From Verrucomicrobiota bacterium (lineage in GTDB: Bacteria; Verrucomicrobiota; Verrucomicrobiia; Opitutales; Opitutaceae): a DNA stretch of 43,304 nt. Location: assembly GCA_023386835.1 (NCBI GenBank), contig JAEWIY010000171.1, positions 1-43,304 of the forward strand, read 5' to 3'. Below are positions 1-9,800 of this stretch, piece by piece. The notes beneath the pieces were generated by a model. That model did not search any database, was not told the origin of the DNA, and saw only the letters and a program-made list of their open reading frames with translations. Numbering within the stretch: position 1 is the stretch's first letter; each line of letters begins with the position of its first letter. The position numbers and the translations under genes were made by a program.

Positions 1-1
1 G

Positions 2-229
2 CGCTGCACCACACTCAACCTCGGCTTGCCCGTCCGACCGGCGACGCGCGGAGAAGCGGAGCCCGACGTGTTGCTGCGCCTGCTTACTGAATTGGAGATG
101 AAATCGACGTTAACCGAGGCGCAAAGACGTTACCCCCGGCCGGGCAGCACCGCACCGGCTCCCGTCGGCAGCCCGGCTCGACCCGTTTCCCCTCCGCCAG
201 CCGTCGCAACGCAGACCGAGCTGTTCTGA
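2..229 (+). CDS. C-terminal end of a probable 5'-3' exonuclease (PolA-type nuclease domain), truncated by the window edge
   Basis: The frame is open from the first bases and ends at TGA 227-229, so only about 75 C-terminal residues are visible. The stretch reading TTLNLGLPVRP followed by EPDVLLRLLTELEMKS resembles the end of the 5'-3' exonuclease domain of DNA polymerase I family proteins, where a 'vTl..dvPl' strand precedes '..d...L..L..ELEF.s'. After this comes a Pro/Ala-rich linker and then the stop. No 3'-5' exonuclease or polymerase domain follows, so if the assignment holds this is a stand-alone nuclease acting on RNA primers or flaps. The last five residues, QTELF, fit the QxxLF-type sliding-clamp binding motif, which would suit a replication nuclease. 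The family call rests on a short fragment and is tentative. Confidence 0.5.
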   Translation, partial: RCTTLNLGLPVRPATRGEAEPDVLLRLLTELEMKSTLTEAQRRYPRPGSTAPAPVGSPARPVSPPPAVATQTELF

Positions 230-352
230 GCGGCGCGAACGTCCGGCTGAATCGCGACAGACTCGCTTCAACGGCTCGTCACTCCGCCACGGCTACCTGA
301 ATCGGAGGGCTCGTGTCGGACCGTTCGCCGTGACCGTCCGTCACAAGAATGG

Positions 353-1102
353 TCAGCGACCTTCCTGTGAGACGTTGGCGGGATCAAAGATGTAACCGAC
401 GCCGTGGACCGTGCGGAACGCGTCGAGCGTCAGCCCGTGGCGTTTGAACAGTTCGCGCACCTTGACGATGTACTGGTCGAGCGAACGGCTGCGGACATCG
501 GCGTGGATGCCCCACACGGAATGGATCAGCGCCTTGCGTGTGATGACCGTACCCTCGTTGGCCCGGAGGTAAGCCAGAATGCCCAGCTCCTTGCGGCCGA
601 TCTTCTCGACGTGAGCGTCCGGGAACTGAATTTCCAAACGTTCCGGGTTGATCGTGGCTCCGCAGAATTGAAACGGCTCGTCGCTGATTTTGGCGTTCTT
701 GGTGATCTTGAGATCGTCCTTTGCCTCCGCGCGACGGAGCACGGCGCGGATCCGCGCCACCAGTTCAGCATAGCTGAACGGCTTGGTCATGTAGTCGTCG
801 CCGCCGAGCTCGAGACCCCGGACCTTGTGCACTTCCGCGGCGTTTCCGGTGAGGAAGATGGTTGGTACGCTGATGTCGCTCTGCTGGAGTTCCTCGAAGA
901 GGGCGAAACCTGACTGGTCGGGCAGGTTCACGTCCAAGAGCATCAGGTTCGCGAAATTCTTCTTGAGGAACCGAAGCGCGTGAGCGGCCCGGTTGCAGAC
1001 CTGCGCCTGCATTCCGGCTTCCTCCAGATGCATGGCGATCAACTTCGCGAGCTCCTCTTCGTCTTCGACAACTAGGATGAGGGGCTTGGGTTCGGCACGC
1101 AT
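353..1102 (-). CDS. OmpR/PhoB-type two-component response regulator
   Basis: A 249-residue protein with an N-terminal receiver domain (about 7-120) and a C-terminal winged-helix DNA-binding domain (about 150-240). The receiver has the acidic pair E13-D14, the phosphoacceptor D57 in LLDVNLPD, T85 in FLTG and K107 in TKPF. The effector domain contains RKELGILAYL and ends in the VHGVGYIF wing typical of OmpR proteins. I chose the ATG at 1100-1102 because the receiver begins right after it (MRAEPKPLILVVED). The frame stays open 69 codons further upstream, but that stretch overlaps the hisG promoter side and has no receiver character. No histidine kinase lies beside it, so it is an orphan regulator here and its signal and targets are unknown. 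It is divergent from hisG and shares the 1103-1272 intergenic region with it. Confidence 0.9.
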   Translation of the reverse strand: MRAEPKPLILVVEDEEELAKLIAMHLEEAGMQAQVCNRAAHALRFLKKNFANLMLLDVNLPDQSGFALFEELQQSDISVPTIFLTGNAAEVHKVRGLELGGDDYMTKPFSYAELVARIRAVLRRAEAKDDLKITKNAKISDEPFQFCGATINPERLEIQFPDAHVEKIGRKELGILAYLRANEGTVITRKALIHSVWGIHADVRSRSLDQYIVKVRELFKRHGLTLDAFRTVHGVGYIFDPANVSQEGR

Positions 1103-1169
1103 GAGCAGTGGGTAAGGCGGCGTAGTGGCAGTTTTTTTACAACCGGGTTTTGACCTGTCAAAGCATTCT

Positions 1170-1202
1170 TCCCCCACAATTCCTTCTGCCGCGCGTGGGG
1201 GA
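1170..1202. promoter_or_regulatory. Inverted repeat in the divergent response-regulator/hisG intergenic region
   Basis: TCCCCCAC (1170-1177) and GTGGGGGA (1195-1202) are perfect 8-base inverted arms with a 17-base spacer. A weak promoter-like pair for hisG lies at the same place: TTGACC at 1150-1155 and CACAAT at 1175-1180, with a 19-base spacer. The repeat could be an operator, or a hairpin in a hisG leader. It has no T-tract, so a simple terminator is unlikely. Confidence 0.35.
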
Positions 1203-1260
1203 GGGATGGGCGCCGCGATGGACACGCCTGTCGGCAAAATGTCGCGGGAAATTGATCTTG

Positions 1261-1266
1261 AAGGAG
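1261..1266 (+). promoter_or_regulatory. Ribosome binding site that decides the hisG start
   Basis: AAGGAG lies six bases before the GTG at 1273-1275. No comparable site precedes the later in-frame candidates GTG 1294 and ATG 1318, so this site favours 1273. Confidence 0.55.
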
Positions 1267-1272
1267 CTGCGT

Positions 1273-2178
1273 GTGCCGATTGGGGTGCCGGGCGTGTCTG
1301 CGCCCACACCTCTTCTAATGCTCGGACTTCCCAAGGGTAGCTTGGAGGAGTCGACCAAGGCGTTGTTCGCCAAGGCCGGTTGGAGAATCACTACCAGTTC
1401 GCGCTCCTACCGCCCCGCGATCGACGATCCGGAGCTGGATGGTCGTTTTATCCGGGCGCAGGAGGTCAGCCGTTACGTAGAGCACGGCTTTTTTGACTGT
1501 GGCCTGACCGGCTATGACTGGATTCGGGAAAACGAGTCCGACGTCGTTGAAGTTTGCGACCTGATCTACAGCCGCGCATCGACATTGAAGTCACGGTGGG
1601 TGCTGTGTGTACCCGAGGCATCGTCGATCCAGCGTCCCGAGGATCTGGCCGGAAAGCGCGTCGCGACGGAATTGGTGAATACGGTGCGGCGCTACTTCGC
1701 CGATCGAAAGATCTCGGTGGAGGTCGAGTTTTCCTGGGGCGCGACGGAGGTCAAAGTGCCCGATCTGGTTGATGCGATCGTGGACATCACCGAGACCGGC
1801 TCATCGCTTCGTGCCAACAAGCTGCGGATCGTCGACACGCTTCTCGAGACGAACACCAAGCTCATCGCCAACAAGTCCAGTTGGGCCAATCCCGAGAAGC
1901 GGAAGAAGATTGAGACCATTGCCCTGCTGCTGCGCGGTGCGCTCGAGGCCGAGAGCAAGGTGGGTCTCAAGATGAACCTCCGCAAAGTGTCACTGGAGGC
2001 GATCGTCACCGCTCTGCCGGCGCTGCGGAATCCGACCATCTCGCAGTTGAGCAGCCCTGACTGGGTTGCGCTCGAGACCGTCATCGACGAAAAAGTCGTT
2101 CGGCAGATCATCCCGCAACTCAAAGCTCTGGGAGCGGAAGGCATTGTCGAGTACCCGCTGAACAAAGTCGTGTATTAA
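1273..2178 (+). CDS. hisG: ATP phosphoribosyltransferase, long form (HisG)
   Basis: Catalyses the first step of histidine synthesis: ATP + PRPP to phosphoribosyl-ATP. With the GTG start at 1273 it has 301 residues, the size of the long hexameric HisG that carries its own C-terminal regulatory domain and needs no HisZ. The N-terminal strand and loop LLMLGLPKGSLEE, the PRPP-binding segment DITETGSSLRAN and the C-terminal ACT-like part ending in EGIVEYPLNKVVY are all present. Starting at ATG 1318 would cut into the first beta strand, and GTG 1273 has AAGGAG at ideal spacing, so I prefer 1273. No other his genes are in the window. The next gene, aguB, begins 98 bases downstream and is functionally unrelated. 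Confidence 0.93.
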   Translation: MPIGVPGVSAPTPLLMLGLPKGSLEESTKALFAKAGWRITTSSRSYRPAIDDPELDGRFIRAQEVSRYVEHGFFDCGLTGYDWIRENESDVVEVCDLIYSRASTLKSRWVLCVPEASSIQRPEDLAGKRVATELVNTVRRYFADRKISVEVEFSWGATEVKVPDLVDAIVDITETGSSLRANKLRIVDTLLETNTKLIANKSSWANPEKRKKIETIALLLRGALEAESKVGLKMNLRKVSLEAIVTALPALRNPTISQLSSPDWVALETVIDEKVVRQIIPQLKALGAEGIVEYPLNKVVY

Positions 2179-2276
2179 ACCGACGCCCCATGAATCACCC
2201 TTGAATCGTCGGCAACAATAGTGGGCCGCGGTTCGCGTGATTTGCAGGAGTTGGTTTCTTTCCAAAGGAATTCCTC

Positions 2277-3164
<888 letters not shown>

Positions 3165-3232
3165 TGCGTTGGCGCTGATCGGGCGTGCGCCGGGTGGGTG
3201 CCCGTCGCCGCGCCGAACGCGCTCCTTTCACC

Positions 3233-4288
3233 GTGGCGAAAAAGACGTCCCCGAAACAAACCCCCGCCGCCCTCGGCTTTCGCATGCCGGCGGAGTGGGA
3301 ACCCCAAGTGGCTGTCTGGCTGTCGTGGCCGCACAAACGGAAGTCGTGGCCTGGCCTGTTCCGGAACATCCCGACGGTCTTCGCCGGCATCGTGGCGGCG
3401 ATCAGCCGTTTCGAGGAGGTGCGGATCAATTGTGCCGCACCCTTGCAGGCTCGCGCCCGCCGCTTGTGCGAAAAGGCGGGTGCGCAGATGGAACGAGTCA
3501 CGTTCTACGATCATCCGACCAACGACGCGTGGTGCCGCGATCACGGGCCGATCTTCGTCAAGCAGCGCCAGACGGGCGAGGTGGCGATCACGGACTGGGC
3601 CTTCAACGCGTGGGGCGACAAGTATCCACCATACGATCTCGACAATACGATCCCGCCGCTGGTCGCGAAGAAACTTAAGATGCGGCGCTTCGAGAATCCG
3701 ATGATTCTTGAGGGCGGGTCGATCGACGTGAACGGCAAGGGTCTGCTGCTGACAAGTGAGCAGTGCCTGCTGAACAAGAACCGGAATCCGCACCTCAGCA
3801 AAGCCGAGATCGAGCGCAACCTGAAGGATTACCTTGGCGTGCGGAAGATCCTTTGGCTGGGCGACGGTATCCTCGGCGATGATACAGATGGGCACATCGA
3901 TGACATCACGCGGTTCTACAAGCCCGACGGGATTATCACGTGCGTCGAATCCAATCGCCGGGATCCGAATCATCGCCTGCTGGCTGAGAATCTCGAGCGG
4001 CTGCAGGATTTCCGGACGCTGACGGGAAAGCGGTTCGAGTTGCGGGAACTGCCGATGCCGCGCCCCGTGGCGATCGATGGCCAGCGTGTGCCGGCGAGCT
4101 ACGCCAATTTCCTCATCATTAATGGCGCGGTGCTCGTGCCGACGTTCCGCCAGCGCAAACGCGACCAGGAGGCCTGTGCGATCATCGGCGCGTGTTTTCC
4201 GGGCCGTGAAGTTGTGCCGATTGACTGTTCCGAGTTGATCTGGGGCTTGGGGACGCTGCACTGCATCTCGCAGCAGCAACCTGCCTAA
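3233..4288 (+). CDS. aguA: Agmatine deiminase (AguA)
   Basis: Converts agmatine to N-carbamoylputrescine and ammonia, feeding AguB encoded just upstream. It is a guanidino-group-modifying (pentein-fold) enzyme of 351 residues. Visible motifs are NDAWCRDHGP (the usual W-x-RD-x-GP), EGGSIDVNGKG, DDTDGHIDDITRF with the catalytic histidine, and the C-terminal nucleophile C344 in GTLHCISQQQP. I chose GTG 3233, which gives VAKKTSPKQTPAALGFRMPAEWEP, because family members usually begin a short distance before 'GFRMPAEWEPH'. A GTG at 3185 is in frame but adds an Arg-rich stretch unlike the family, and ATG 3284 is a shorter alternative. It is separated from aguB by 68 bases and lies four bases before the next gene, so the three probably form one transcript. 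Arginine decarboxylase is not in the window. Confidence 0.95.
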   Translation: MAKKTSPKQTPAALGFRMPAEWEPQVAVWLSWPHKRKSWPGLFRNIPTVFAGIVAAISRFEEVRINCAAPLQARARRLCEKAGAQMERVTFYDHPTNDAWCRDHGPIFVKQRQTGEVAITDWAFNAWGDKYPPYDLDNTIPPLVAKKLKMRRFENPMILEGGSIDVNGKGLLLTSEQCLLNKNRNPHLSKAEIERNLKDYLGVRKILWLGDGILGDDTDGHIDDITRFYKPDGIITCVESNRRDPNHRLLAENLERLQDFRTLTGKRFELRELPMPRPVAIDGQRVPASYANFLIINGAVLVPTFRQRKRDQEACAIIGACFPGREVVPIDCSELIWGLGTLHCISQQQPA

Positions 4289-4292
4289 ATCG

Positions 4293-4739
4293 ATGCGACT
4301 CCTTTTCTTGGTGGCGGCCGCGCTGGTGTTCAGCGGGTGTGAATCCTTCCCCGAGCGGCTTGGTCAGCGGTTTGCTCCGCCAACGCCGAAGGAAGAGGTG
4401 TACGAGCACGAGATGGCGACGGTTTTCGCCGCCGCCCAGCAGGCGCTGCAAGGGCTGGACTACCAGATCACTCGCACGGCGCAGGCCCAGGGCATCCTCA
4501 ACGGCCAATCCCGGTTGCTTCCGACGGAGCGTTTCGGCCGCTCGGACCAGTACGTTCTGGAGGTGCGGTTGCGGGCGCTCGATGGTGACGCAACCTCGGT
4601 CGCGGCGGTTCTTTACGAGGTTTCCGAGGGCGAGTTCGTGGCGGGCGGGACGAGCACACCGATCCGTGAACACGGCCGGTATGCGTCCTTCTTTGAGACG
4701 CTGAACGCCTTGCTGCCCCGCGACGAGGCGGCTCCGTAA
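4293..4739 (+). CDS. Small lipoprotein of unknown function
   Basis: A 148-residue protein with a lipoprotein signal peptide: MRLLFLVAAALVFSGC places the lipidated cysteine at C16. The mature part (about 132 residues) begins with a Pro-containing linker and continues as a mixed alpha/beta domain. That domain contains a helical segment (EMATVFAAAQQALQGLDYQI) followed by beta-rich sequence, a pattern seen in many small envelope lipoproteins. I do not recognise a family with confidence. It starts four bases after aguA stops, so it is probably cotranscribed with the agmatine genes, but nothing in its sequence links it to polyamines. Confidence 0.8.
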   Translation: MRLLFLVAAALVFSGCESFPERLGQRFAPPTPKEEVYEHEMATVFAAAQQALQGLDYQITRTAQAQGILNGQSRLLPTERFGRSDQYVLEVRLRALDGDATSVAAVLYEVSEGEFVAGGTSTPIREHGRYASFFETLNALLPRDEAAP

Positions 4740-4746
4740 AAGAGTT

Positions 4747-4762
4747 GCGCAGGGGCCTGCGC
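4747..4762. other. Short GC hairpin after the lipoprotein gene
   Basis: GCGCAGG (4747-4753) pairs with CCTGCGC (4756-4762) eight bases after the stop codon. There is no T-tract, so it is at most a weak or factor-dependent transcript end for the aguB-aguA-lipoprotein unit. Confidence 0.3.
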
Positions 4763-4925
4763 CCCGGCTGACGCTCGGCACTCGTTTTCTTCAGCGCTCC
4801 ACTTCGTGCTTGCGGGCCTGGGGTGCGGACGGCGATGGTGGCCGTTCGCGGCACTTACTTTTGGTCGGTCGACGACTGCCGCGGTGTTCCCGTCGATCTT
4901 TCTTTGTCAGTTAACCATCAACCCA

Positions 4926-4946
4926 ATGAACCGCCTAGCGGTTCAT
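4926..4946. promoter_or_regulatory. Perfect palindrome in the rpsA leader
   Basis: ATGAACCGC (4926-4934), CTA, then GCGGTTCAT (4938-4946) form a 9-bp perfect stem with a 3-base loop about 50 bases before the rpsA start. It may be a leader RNA hairpin involved in S1 autocontrol, or a DNA operator. There is no T-tract, so it is not an intrinsic terminator. The function is inferred from position only. Confidence 0.45.
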
Positions 4947-4998
4947 CCGCGGGGGTCCGGTCTTACGGAACACGACGACCGCTCTTCCGCCTGTTACC

Positions 4999-6672
4999 AT
5001 GAGTTCCATAATGGAAGAACTGCTCGCGCAGTCTTCATTCGGCCTTCTCAAGGAAGGCTCCATCGTCTCCGGCACCATCACCGAAGTTCGTCAGAACGAG
5101 GTCGTCGTCGATATCGGCGGCAAGTCCGAGGGCGTCATCCCCGCGCACGAGTTCATCGATCTCGGTGAACTGCAGGTGGGCTCCCAGATCGAGGTGCTGA
5201 TCGAGAAGGTGGAAGACAAGAACGGCAACCCCGTCGTCTCCTACGATAAGGCACAGCAGCAGAAGAACTGGGAGAACATCCTCACCAAGTTCCCGGAAGG
5301 CTCCGTCGCCACCGGCCGCGTGCGCGCCAAGGTCAAGGGCGGCCTGATCGTCTCGATCGGAGTCGACGCCTTCCTCCCGGCCTCGCACATCGACGTGCAG
5401 CCGCCCAAGAACCTCGATCAGTACGTCGGCCAGACGTACGACTTCAAGGTCCTCAAGATCAATCTCGACCGCAAGAACGTCGTCCTCTCGCGCCGCGAGC
5501 TCATCGAAGAGCAGCGCACCGCGAAGCGTCGCGCCCTGCTCGACTCGATCGAGCCCGGCCAGGTCCGCAAGGGCGTGGTCAAGAACATCACCGACTTCGG
5601 TGCGTTCATCGACCTCGACGGCATGGACGGTCTGCTGCACATCACCGACATGAGCTGGGGCCGCATCTCCCACCCGAGCGAAATGCTCCGCCAGGGTGAA
5701 GAGGTTCAGGTCATGATCATCGAGGTGAACCGCGAGAAGGAGCGTGTCTCCCTCGGCCTCAAGCAGACCACCAAGAACCCGTGGGACGACATCGAACAGA
5801 AGTTCCCGGTCGGCTCCAAGGTCCGTGGCAAGGTCGTCAACCTCGTTCCGTACGGCGCGTTCGTTGAGATCGAGCCGGGCGTCGAAGGCCTCGTGCACAT
5901 CACCGAGATGTCCTGGACGAAGCGCATCTCCAAGCCCTCCGAACTGCTCAAGGTCGGTCAGGAGCTCGATGCGGTGGTGCTCGGCATCCAGAAGGACGAG
6001 CAGAAGATCTCGCTCGGCCTCCGCCAGCTCGAGCCGAACCCGTGGGACATGGTCCGCCACAACTACCCGATCGGCGCCCGCGTCCGCGGCAAGGTGCGCA
6101 ACATGACCACCTACGGTGCCTTCATCGAACTCGAGGAAGGAATCGACGGCATGGTGCACGTCTCCGACATGAGCTGGACCCGCAAGGTCAACCACCCGTC
6201 GGAAGTCCTGAAGAAGGGCGACGAAGTGGACGCGATCGTGCTCGACGTCGATGCGCAGCAACAGCGCATCAGCCTCGGCATGAAGCAGCTCGCCGAGGAT
6301 CCGTGGTCCAACATCGACGCGTACTTCAAGATCGGCGACGTCGTCACCGGCACCGTCACCAAGATCACCTCGTTCGGCGCCTTCGTGGAGCTGAAGGACG
6401 GCATCGACGGTCTCGTGCACATCTCGCAGATCAGCGAGGAGCGCATCGACAAGGTGAAGGACGTGCTCAAGCCCGGCCAGGAAGTCACCGCCCGCGTCAT
6501 CAAGATCGACCGCGAAGAGCGCCGCCTTGGCCTCTCGATCAAGGCCGCGAACTACAGCACCGACCAGCTCGCCGCGGAAACGGCCAGCTACGACGCGCTG
6601 AACCGCGACTCGTCCGGCGACATGATGAACCTCGGCGATATCCTCGACGAGGCTGCCAACAAGAAGGACTGA
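4999..6672 (+). CDS. rpsA: 30S ribosomal protein S1
   Basis: A 557-residue protein made of six S1 (OB-fold) RNA-binding repeats at about 19-84, 101-167, 186-256, 271-343, 358-428 and 445-515. That is the full six-repeat architecture of Gram-negative S1, which brings mRNAs to the 30S subunit. Repeats 3 to 6 share the pattern G.V..(I/V)..(F/Y)GAF(I/V).(I/L)..G(I/V/M)(D/E)G(L/M)(L/V)H. The last 40 residues are acidic. Start candidates are ATG 4999 (MSSIMEE) and ATG 5011 (MEELLAQ). Neither has a clear Shine-Dalgarno, as is common for rpsA. The gene stands alone, with a palindromic leader upstream and a strong intrinsic terminator downstream. Confidence 0.97.
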   Translation: MSSIMEELLAQSSFGLLKEGSIVSGTITEVRQNEVVVDIGGKSEGVIPAHEFIDLGELQVGSQIEVLIEKVEDKNGNPVVSYDKAQQQKNWENILTKFPEGSVATGRVRAKVKGGLIVSIGVDAFLPASHIDVQPPKNLDQYVGQTYDFKVLKINLDRKNVVLSRRELIEEQRTAKRRALLDSIEPGQVRKGVVKNITDFGAFIDLDGMDGLLHITDMSWGRISHPSEMLRQGEEVQVMIIEVNREKERVSLGLKQTTKNPWDDIEQKFPVGSKVRGKVVNLVPYGAFVEIEPGVEGLVHITEMSWTKRISKPSELLKVGQELDAVVLGIQKDEQKISLGLRQLEPNPWDMVRHNYPIGARVRGKVRNMTTYGAFIELEEGIDGMVHVSDMSWTRKVNHPSEVLKKGDEVDAIVLDVDAQQQRISLGMKQLAEDPWSNIDAYFKIGDVVTGTVTKITSFGAFVELKDGIDGLVHISQISEERIDKVKDVLKPGQEVTARVIKIDREERRLGLSIKAANYSTDQLAAETASYDALNRDSSGDMMNLGDILDEAANKKD

Positions 6673-6701
6673 GCGTAACGCTCTTCTCCGACGCAGAATT
6701 C

Positions 6702-6731
6702 AAACGCCCGGCTTCGGCCGGGCGTTTTTTT
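6702..6731 (+). terminator. Intrinsic terminator of rpsA
   Basis: The stem ACGCCCGGC / GCCGGGCGT closes a TTCG tetraloop and runs straight into a T-tract (6725-6731), about 30 bases after the rpsA stop codon. Confidence 0.93.
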
Positions 6732-6811
6732 GTGCACTTTGGGAGGAGCGGAAGCGCAGCAGGCCGAAGGGCGCAGGTGGGCCCGGTTGCTTGTCCGTGG
6801 CGATCTTTTGC

Positions 6812-9800
6812 TCAGCGCACCAAGGTGGCGCCCATCAAGCCGATCACGACTTCGTTGGCGATGGCCCGCAACGTCAGTGCCTCCAGCTCCCGCGTTGGAT
6901 CGAGCTCCAGTTCGAGAACGGTGGCCGCACCACCGGGCACCTTGCCACCGCGGCCCTTGAATGTTTCTACCTCCAGCTGCCGCACTGAGCCGGTCTGGAG
7001 ATCCACCCGCCAGGGAATCGGCTCCGGGCGGTGGAACTGGTAATCGTCGATGAAGTAGTCCTGATCAATCGGCCACCAGTTGGTCGGATTGTGCAGGGGA
7101 AGGCGCGCGGTGGTGCCGTCGCGGTAGCGCACCTCAACTTCGCCATTGTCGATCCGGCTTTGCATCCAGTTCGTTGACCCGGCCAAAAGAAGGGTGACGC
7201 GCCGAGCGCGACCCTGCAGAGGCAAGGTGGCCTCGGTGGGGTAGTTGTCCCACTGCGACACAAACAGCACGTTCGGCTCGTTTCCGGAGCCGGGGAGCCG
7301 CAGCCGGACGCCATTCGGCAGCGGAAGCTCGCCGCCATTGGCCGCCACAACGGCTCTCAGCCCGCTGTCATCAATGCTCGCTGTGGCGTTCACGTGACCC
7401 GCCCAGGCGCCGATGCCCTGCTTCGGCTGGGCGAGCGAAACAAAAGGCGAGCGCGGAGAACGGTATTCGTTCCGGAAGAGCTGCGTGACCCGATCGTTGT
7501 ACCACGGAGTGAGATCCACGGGCTCCAGCACCGCGTCGGGCGGAACGGGCTGCGCGACCACTCCCGGCGCCTCCGATGGCGCAGCCGGTCGCGACCGTGA
7601 GCCGTCCAGCAAAGGTGCGGGTGGCGCGTCACGCTCGCCGCTCCACGTGATGGAAACCTCCGAGCTTTCCGGGCCGGGAGGCACGACAATCTCCAGAAGC
7701 GCAGGCGCAGGACCCCGATCAATCCGACGCGCAGTCACCGTGCGGCCGTTGATTGTAGCGCGTGCGTTCTCCGCCCGGGCCCGGACCTGGAGCTTGATTG
7801 CGACCGCCTTCGGCCAGCGGGCGTCGATGCGGAATCGCTCCGTGTCGCCATTCCTTAAATACGAGTAGCCGATGTCCGGGTGGTCGAGCTGCGCCTCGGA
7901 CCACGCTTCGGGAAAGCCGGGTGCGACGACAACTTCGCCTTCCAGCAAATCCGGTCGGACGCCGAACAGCCCCTCGATCAACGCGCGCGAAAAGACACCC
8001 GAGCCGTCAGCGAAGTCGCGCTGCGCCTCGCGCCGATAGACGTCAAGGTACGACATCGAACCGACATTGCCCGGGCAAATGCCCAGGTACATCGCCGCCA
8101 GAATCGCGCTTCGGGCGAGGCGGTACGCGTCTTCGGATCGCCCCGCCTGCCAAAAGGCGAGCGCAGTGTGTACGTTTTCCCCAAACACGACGTTGTTCAC
8201 CGACCAGGTGTAAGGCATCCAGTCCGTAGAGCCGAAAACGCCGAGCGGAGGTGCGTCAGGAACTGACGGACCATGCACCGGGAGCCACGGGAAATGTTGG
8301 GCAGCGAAAGCGGTCATGCGCCAAGCCTCCGCTGGCGTCGTCATTCGTGAGTCGATCGGATGATAGATGCTCCACAGGCCGGGGCTGGGATGAATGAGCT
8401 GGCGGCCGAGCCAGTCCTTGAATTCGCCGAAGGAGCCCTGTTCCTCGATCCAGAGGTGCCGCCGCATCGCCTGCTCAATGCCATCAGCTTCCCGCTCGTA
8501 GGCTTCTGACGAATACCCGAGCCGCTGCGCGAGCCGCGCGGCGCGACGGTGGTGGAAAGCGTTGTAAGCGCTGGTGTAGGTGACACCGCCGCCGTGGTAC
8601 TGCAGGTCGTCGCTCGCCCAGATGGCGGCGTAGGCCTCGTAGAGTGGAGCGGAGACTCCGTCGCTCTTGAACTCGCGCCGGAAGAGCCGCTGTTCCCATG
8701 CGAGGTGCCGTTCGATCACTGGCCAGACCTCGCGTGCGAAGTTCAGGTCGCCGGTCCACTCGAGGTGCCGGAGCAGCGCGTCGATGTAGACTAGATTCAT
8801 GTCGTAATGGGAGTTCGAGAGGTTGCCCTGCGAGTGCAGGGCCGACCGGCTCCGCGCGAGGTTGGTCGCTTCCTCGGGCGGCGGAAACGTCTCCGGGATC
8901 GTCGAGAGGTCCTGGCGCGTCGCCCAATAGGCGAGGTGCCGGCGCGCTCGGTCATGCCAGCCCAAGGCATCCATGGCATAGGGGCCGCGCCATCCGAGCA
9001 GACGCGAGCGCCAGGCAATCGCGCCATGCATCACCACGCCCTGTGGTTCGTCCCAGACAGCGTCGGCGGCGATGTTCAGGGCAGCCACCGCGGCATTTAG
9101 AAACGGATCGGGTGTCCGAACGGAGACGCGGTTTCGCAACGCGCCGAAATGGGTCTCGGTGCGCGCAAACAGTGCGGGGAGTTCGTTGTGAGTGAACTCC
9201 CGCGCGACCCGTTCGCGGGTAGGAGTGTCACCCGGCTGCGCGGAGACGTCACGGTAGGTCGCGAGTTCTTCTGCCGACGTCAGGTCGACACGTTGGACCA
9301 GAAGATATCGGGGCTCGTGACCCAGCGGGCAGCTTCCCACCGCAACGGGGAGCTCAGGCTCGGCCTCTGAGGTGGAATTCAGCAACGCCACGCTGTCGGC
9401 CCAGTGTTTGGCGTCCGCGACTGCACAGGTGCCGTCTGGAGGCACGCTACCGATGAGACGTGCGACGGCGCTTACGAGACGGAACGCACCCGGTGCTGTT
9501 TCGATGCGGTTTCCGCGGCAATTCTCCGGCTGCAATTGAAAGTACTCACTGATCGGCACCTTCTCCGTGCCAATATCCCCGTCGCGAATCCCACGCTGGC
9601 CCGTCACTCCGCCGAATGCCCAGATCAGTTGCAGCTCTCGCGGGCATTGTTGAGCCGTCACGCGGACGATGAGTCCGTCCGTTTCCGCCACCGCATAGGC
9701 GTGAAGCTCAATTTCGCCCGCCTCCAGGTACGGGTCGCGAATCGTATAGATCAGGCCACCGGGCCGGTATCGGGTGGTGACGTGGGCCGCCTCCAGCAGC

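Noticed and set aside
1103..1309. N-terminal extension of the response regulator
   Set aside because: The frame is open, but the sequence has no receiver features and covers the hisG start and its ribosome binding site.
4806..5168. 120-codon frame across the rpsA leader and start
   Set aside because: It overlaps the start of rpsA in another frame, is Arg/His-rich and includes the leader palindrome; there is no sign of coding.
5035..6420. 461-codon open frame opposite rpsA
   Set aside because: The translation is a low-complexity Asp/Val/His mix mirroring the S1 repeats; rpsA itself is unmistakable.
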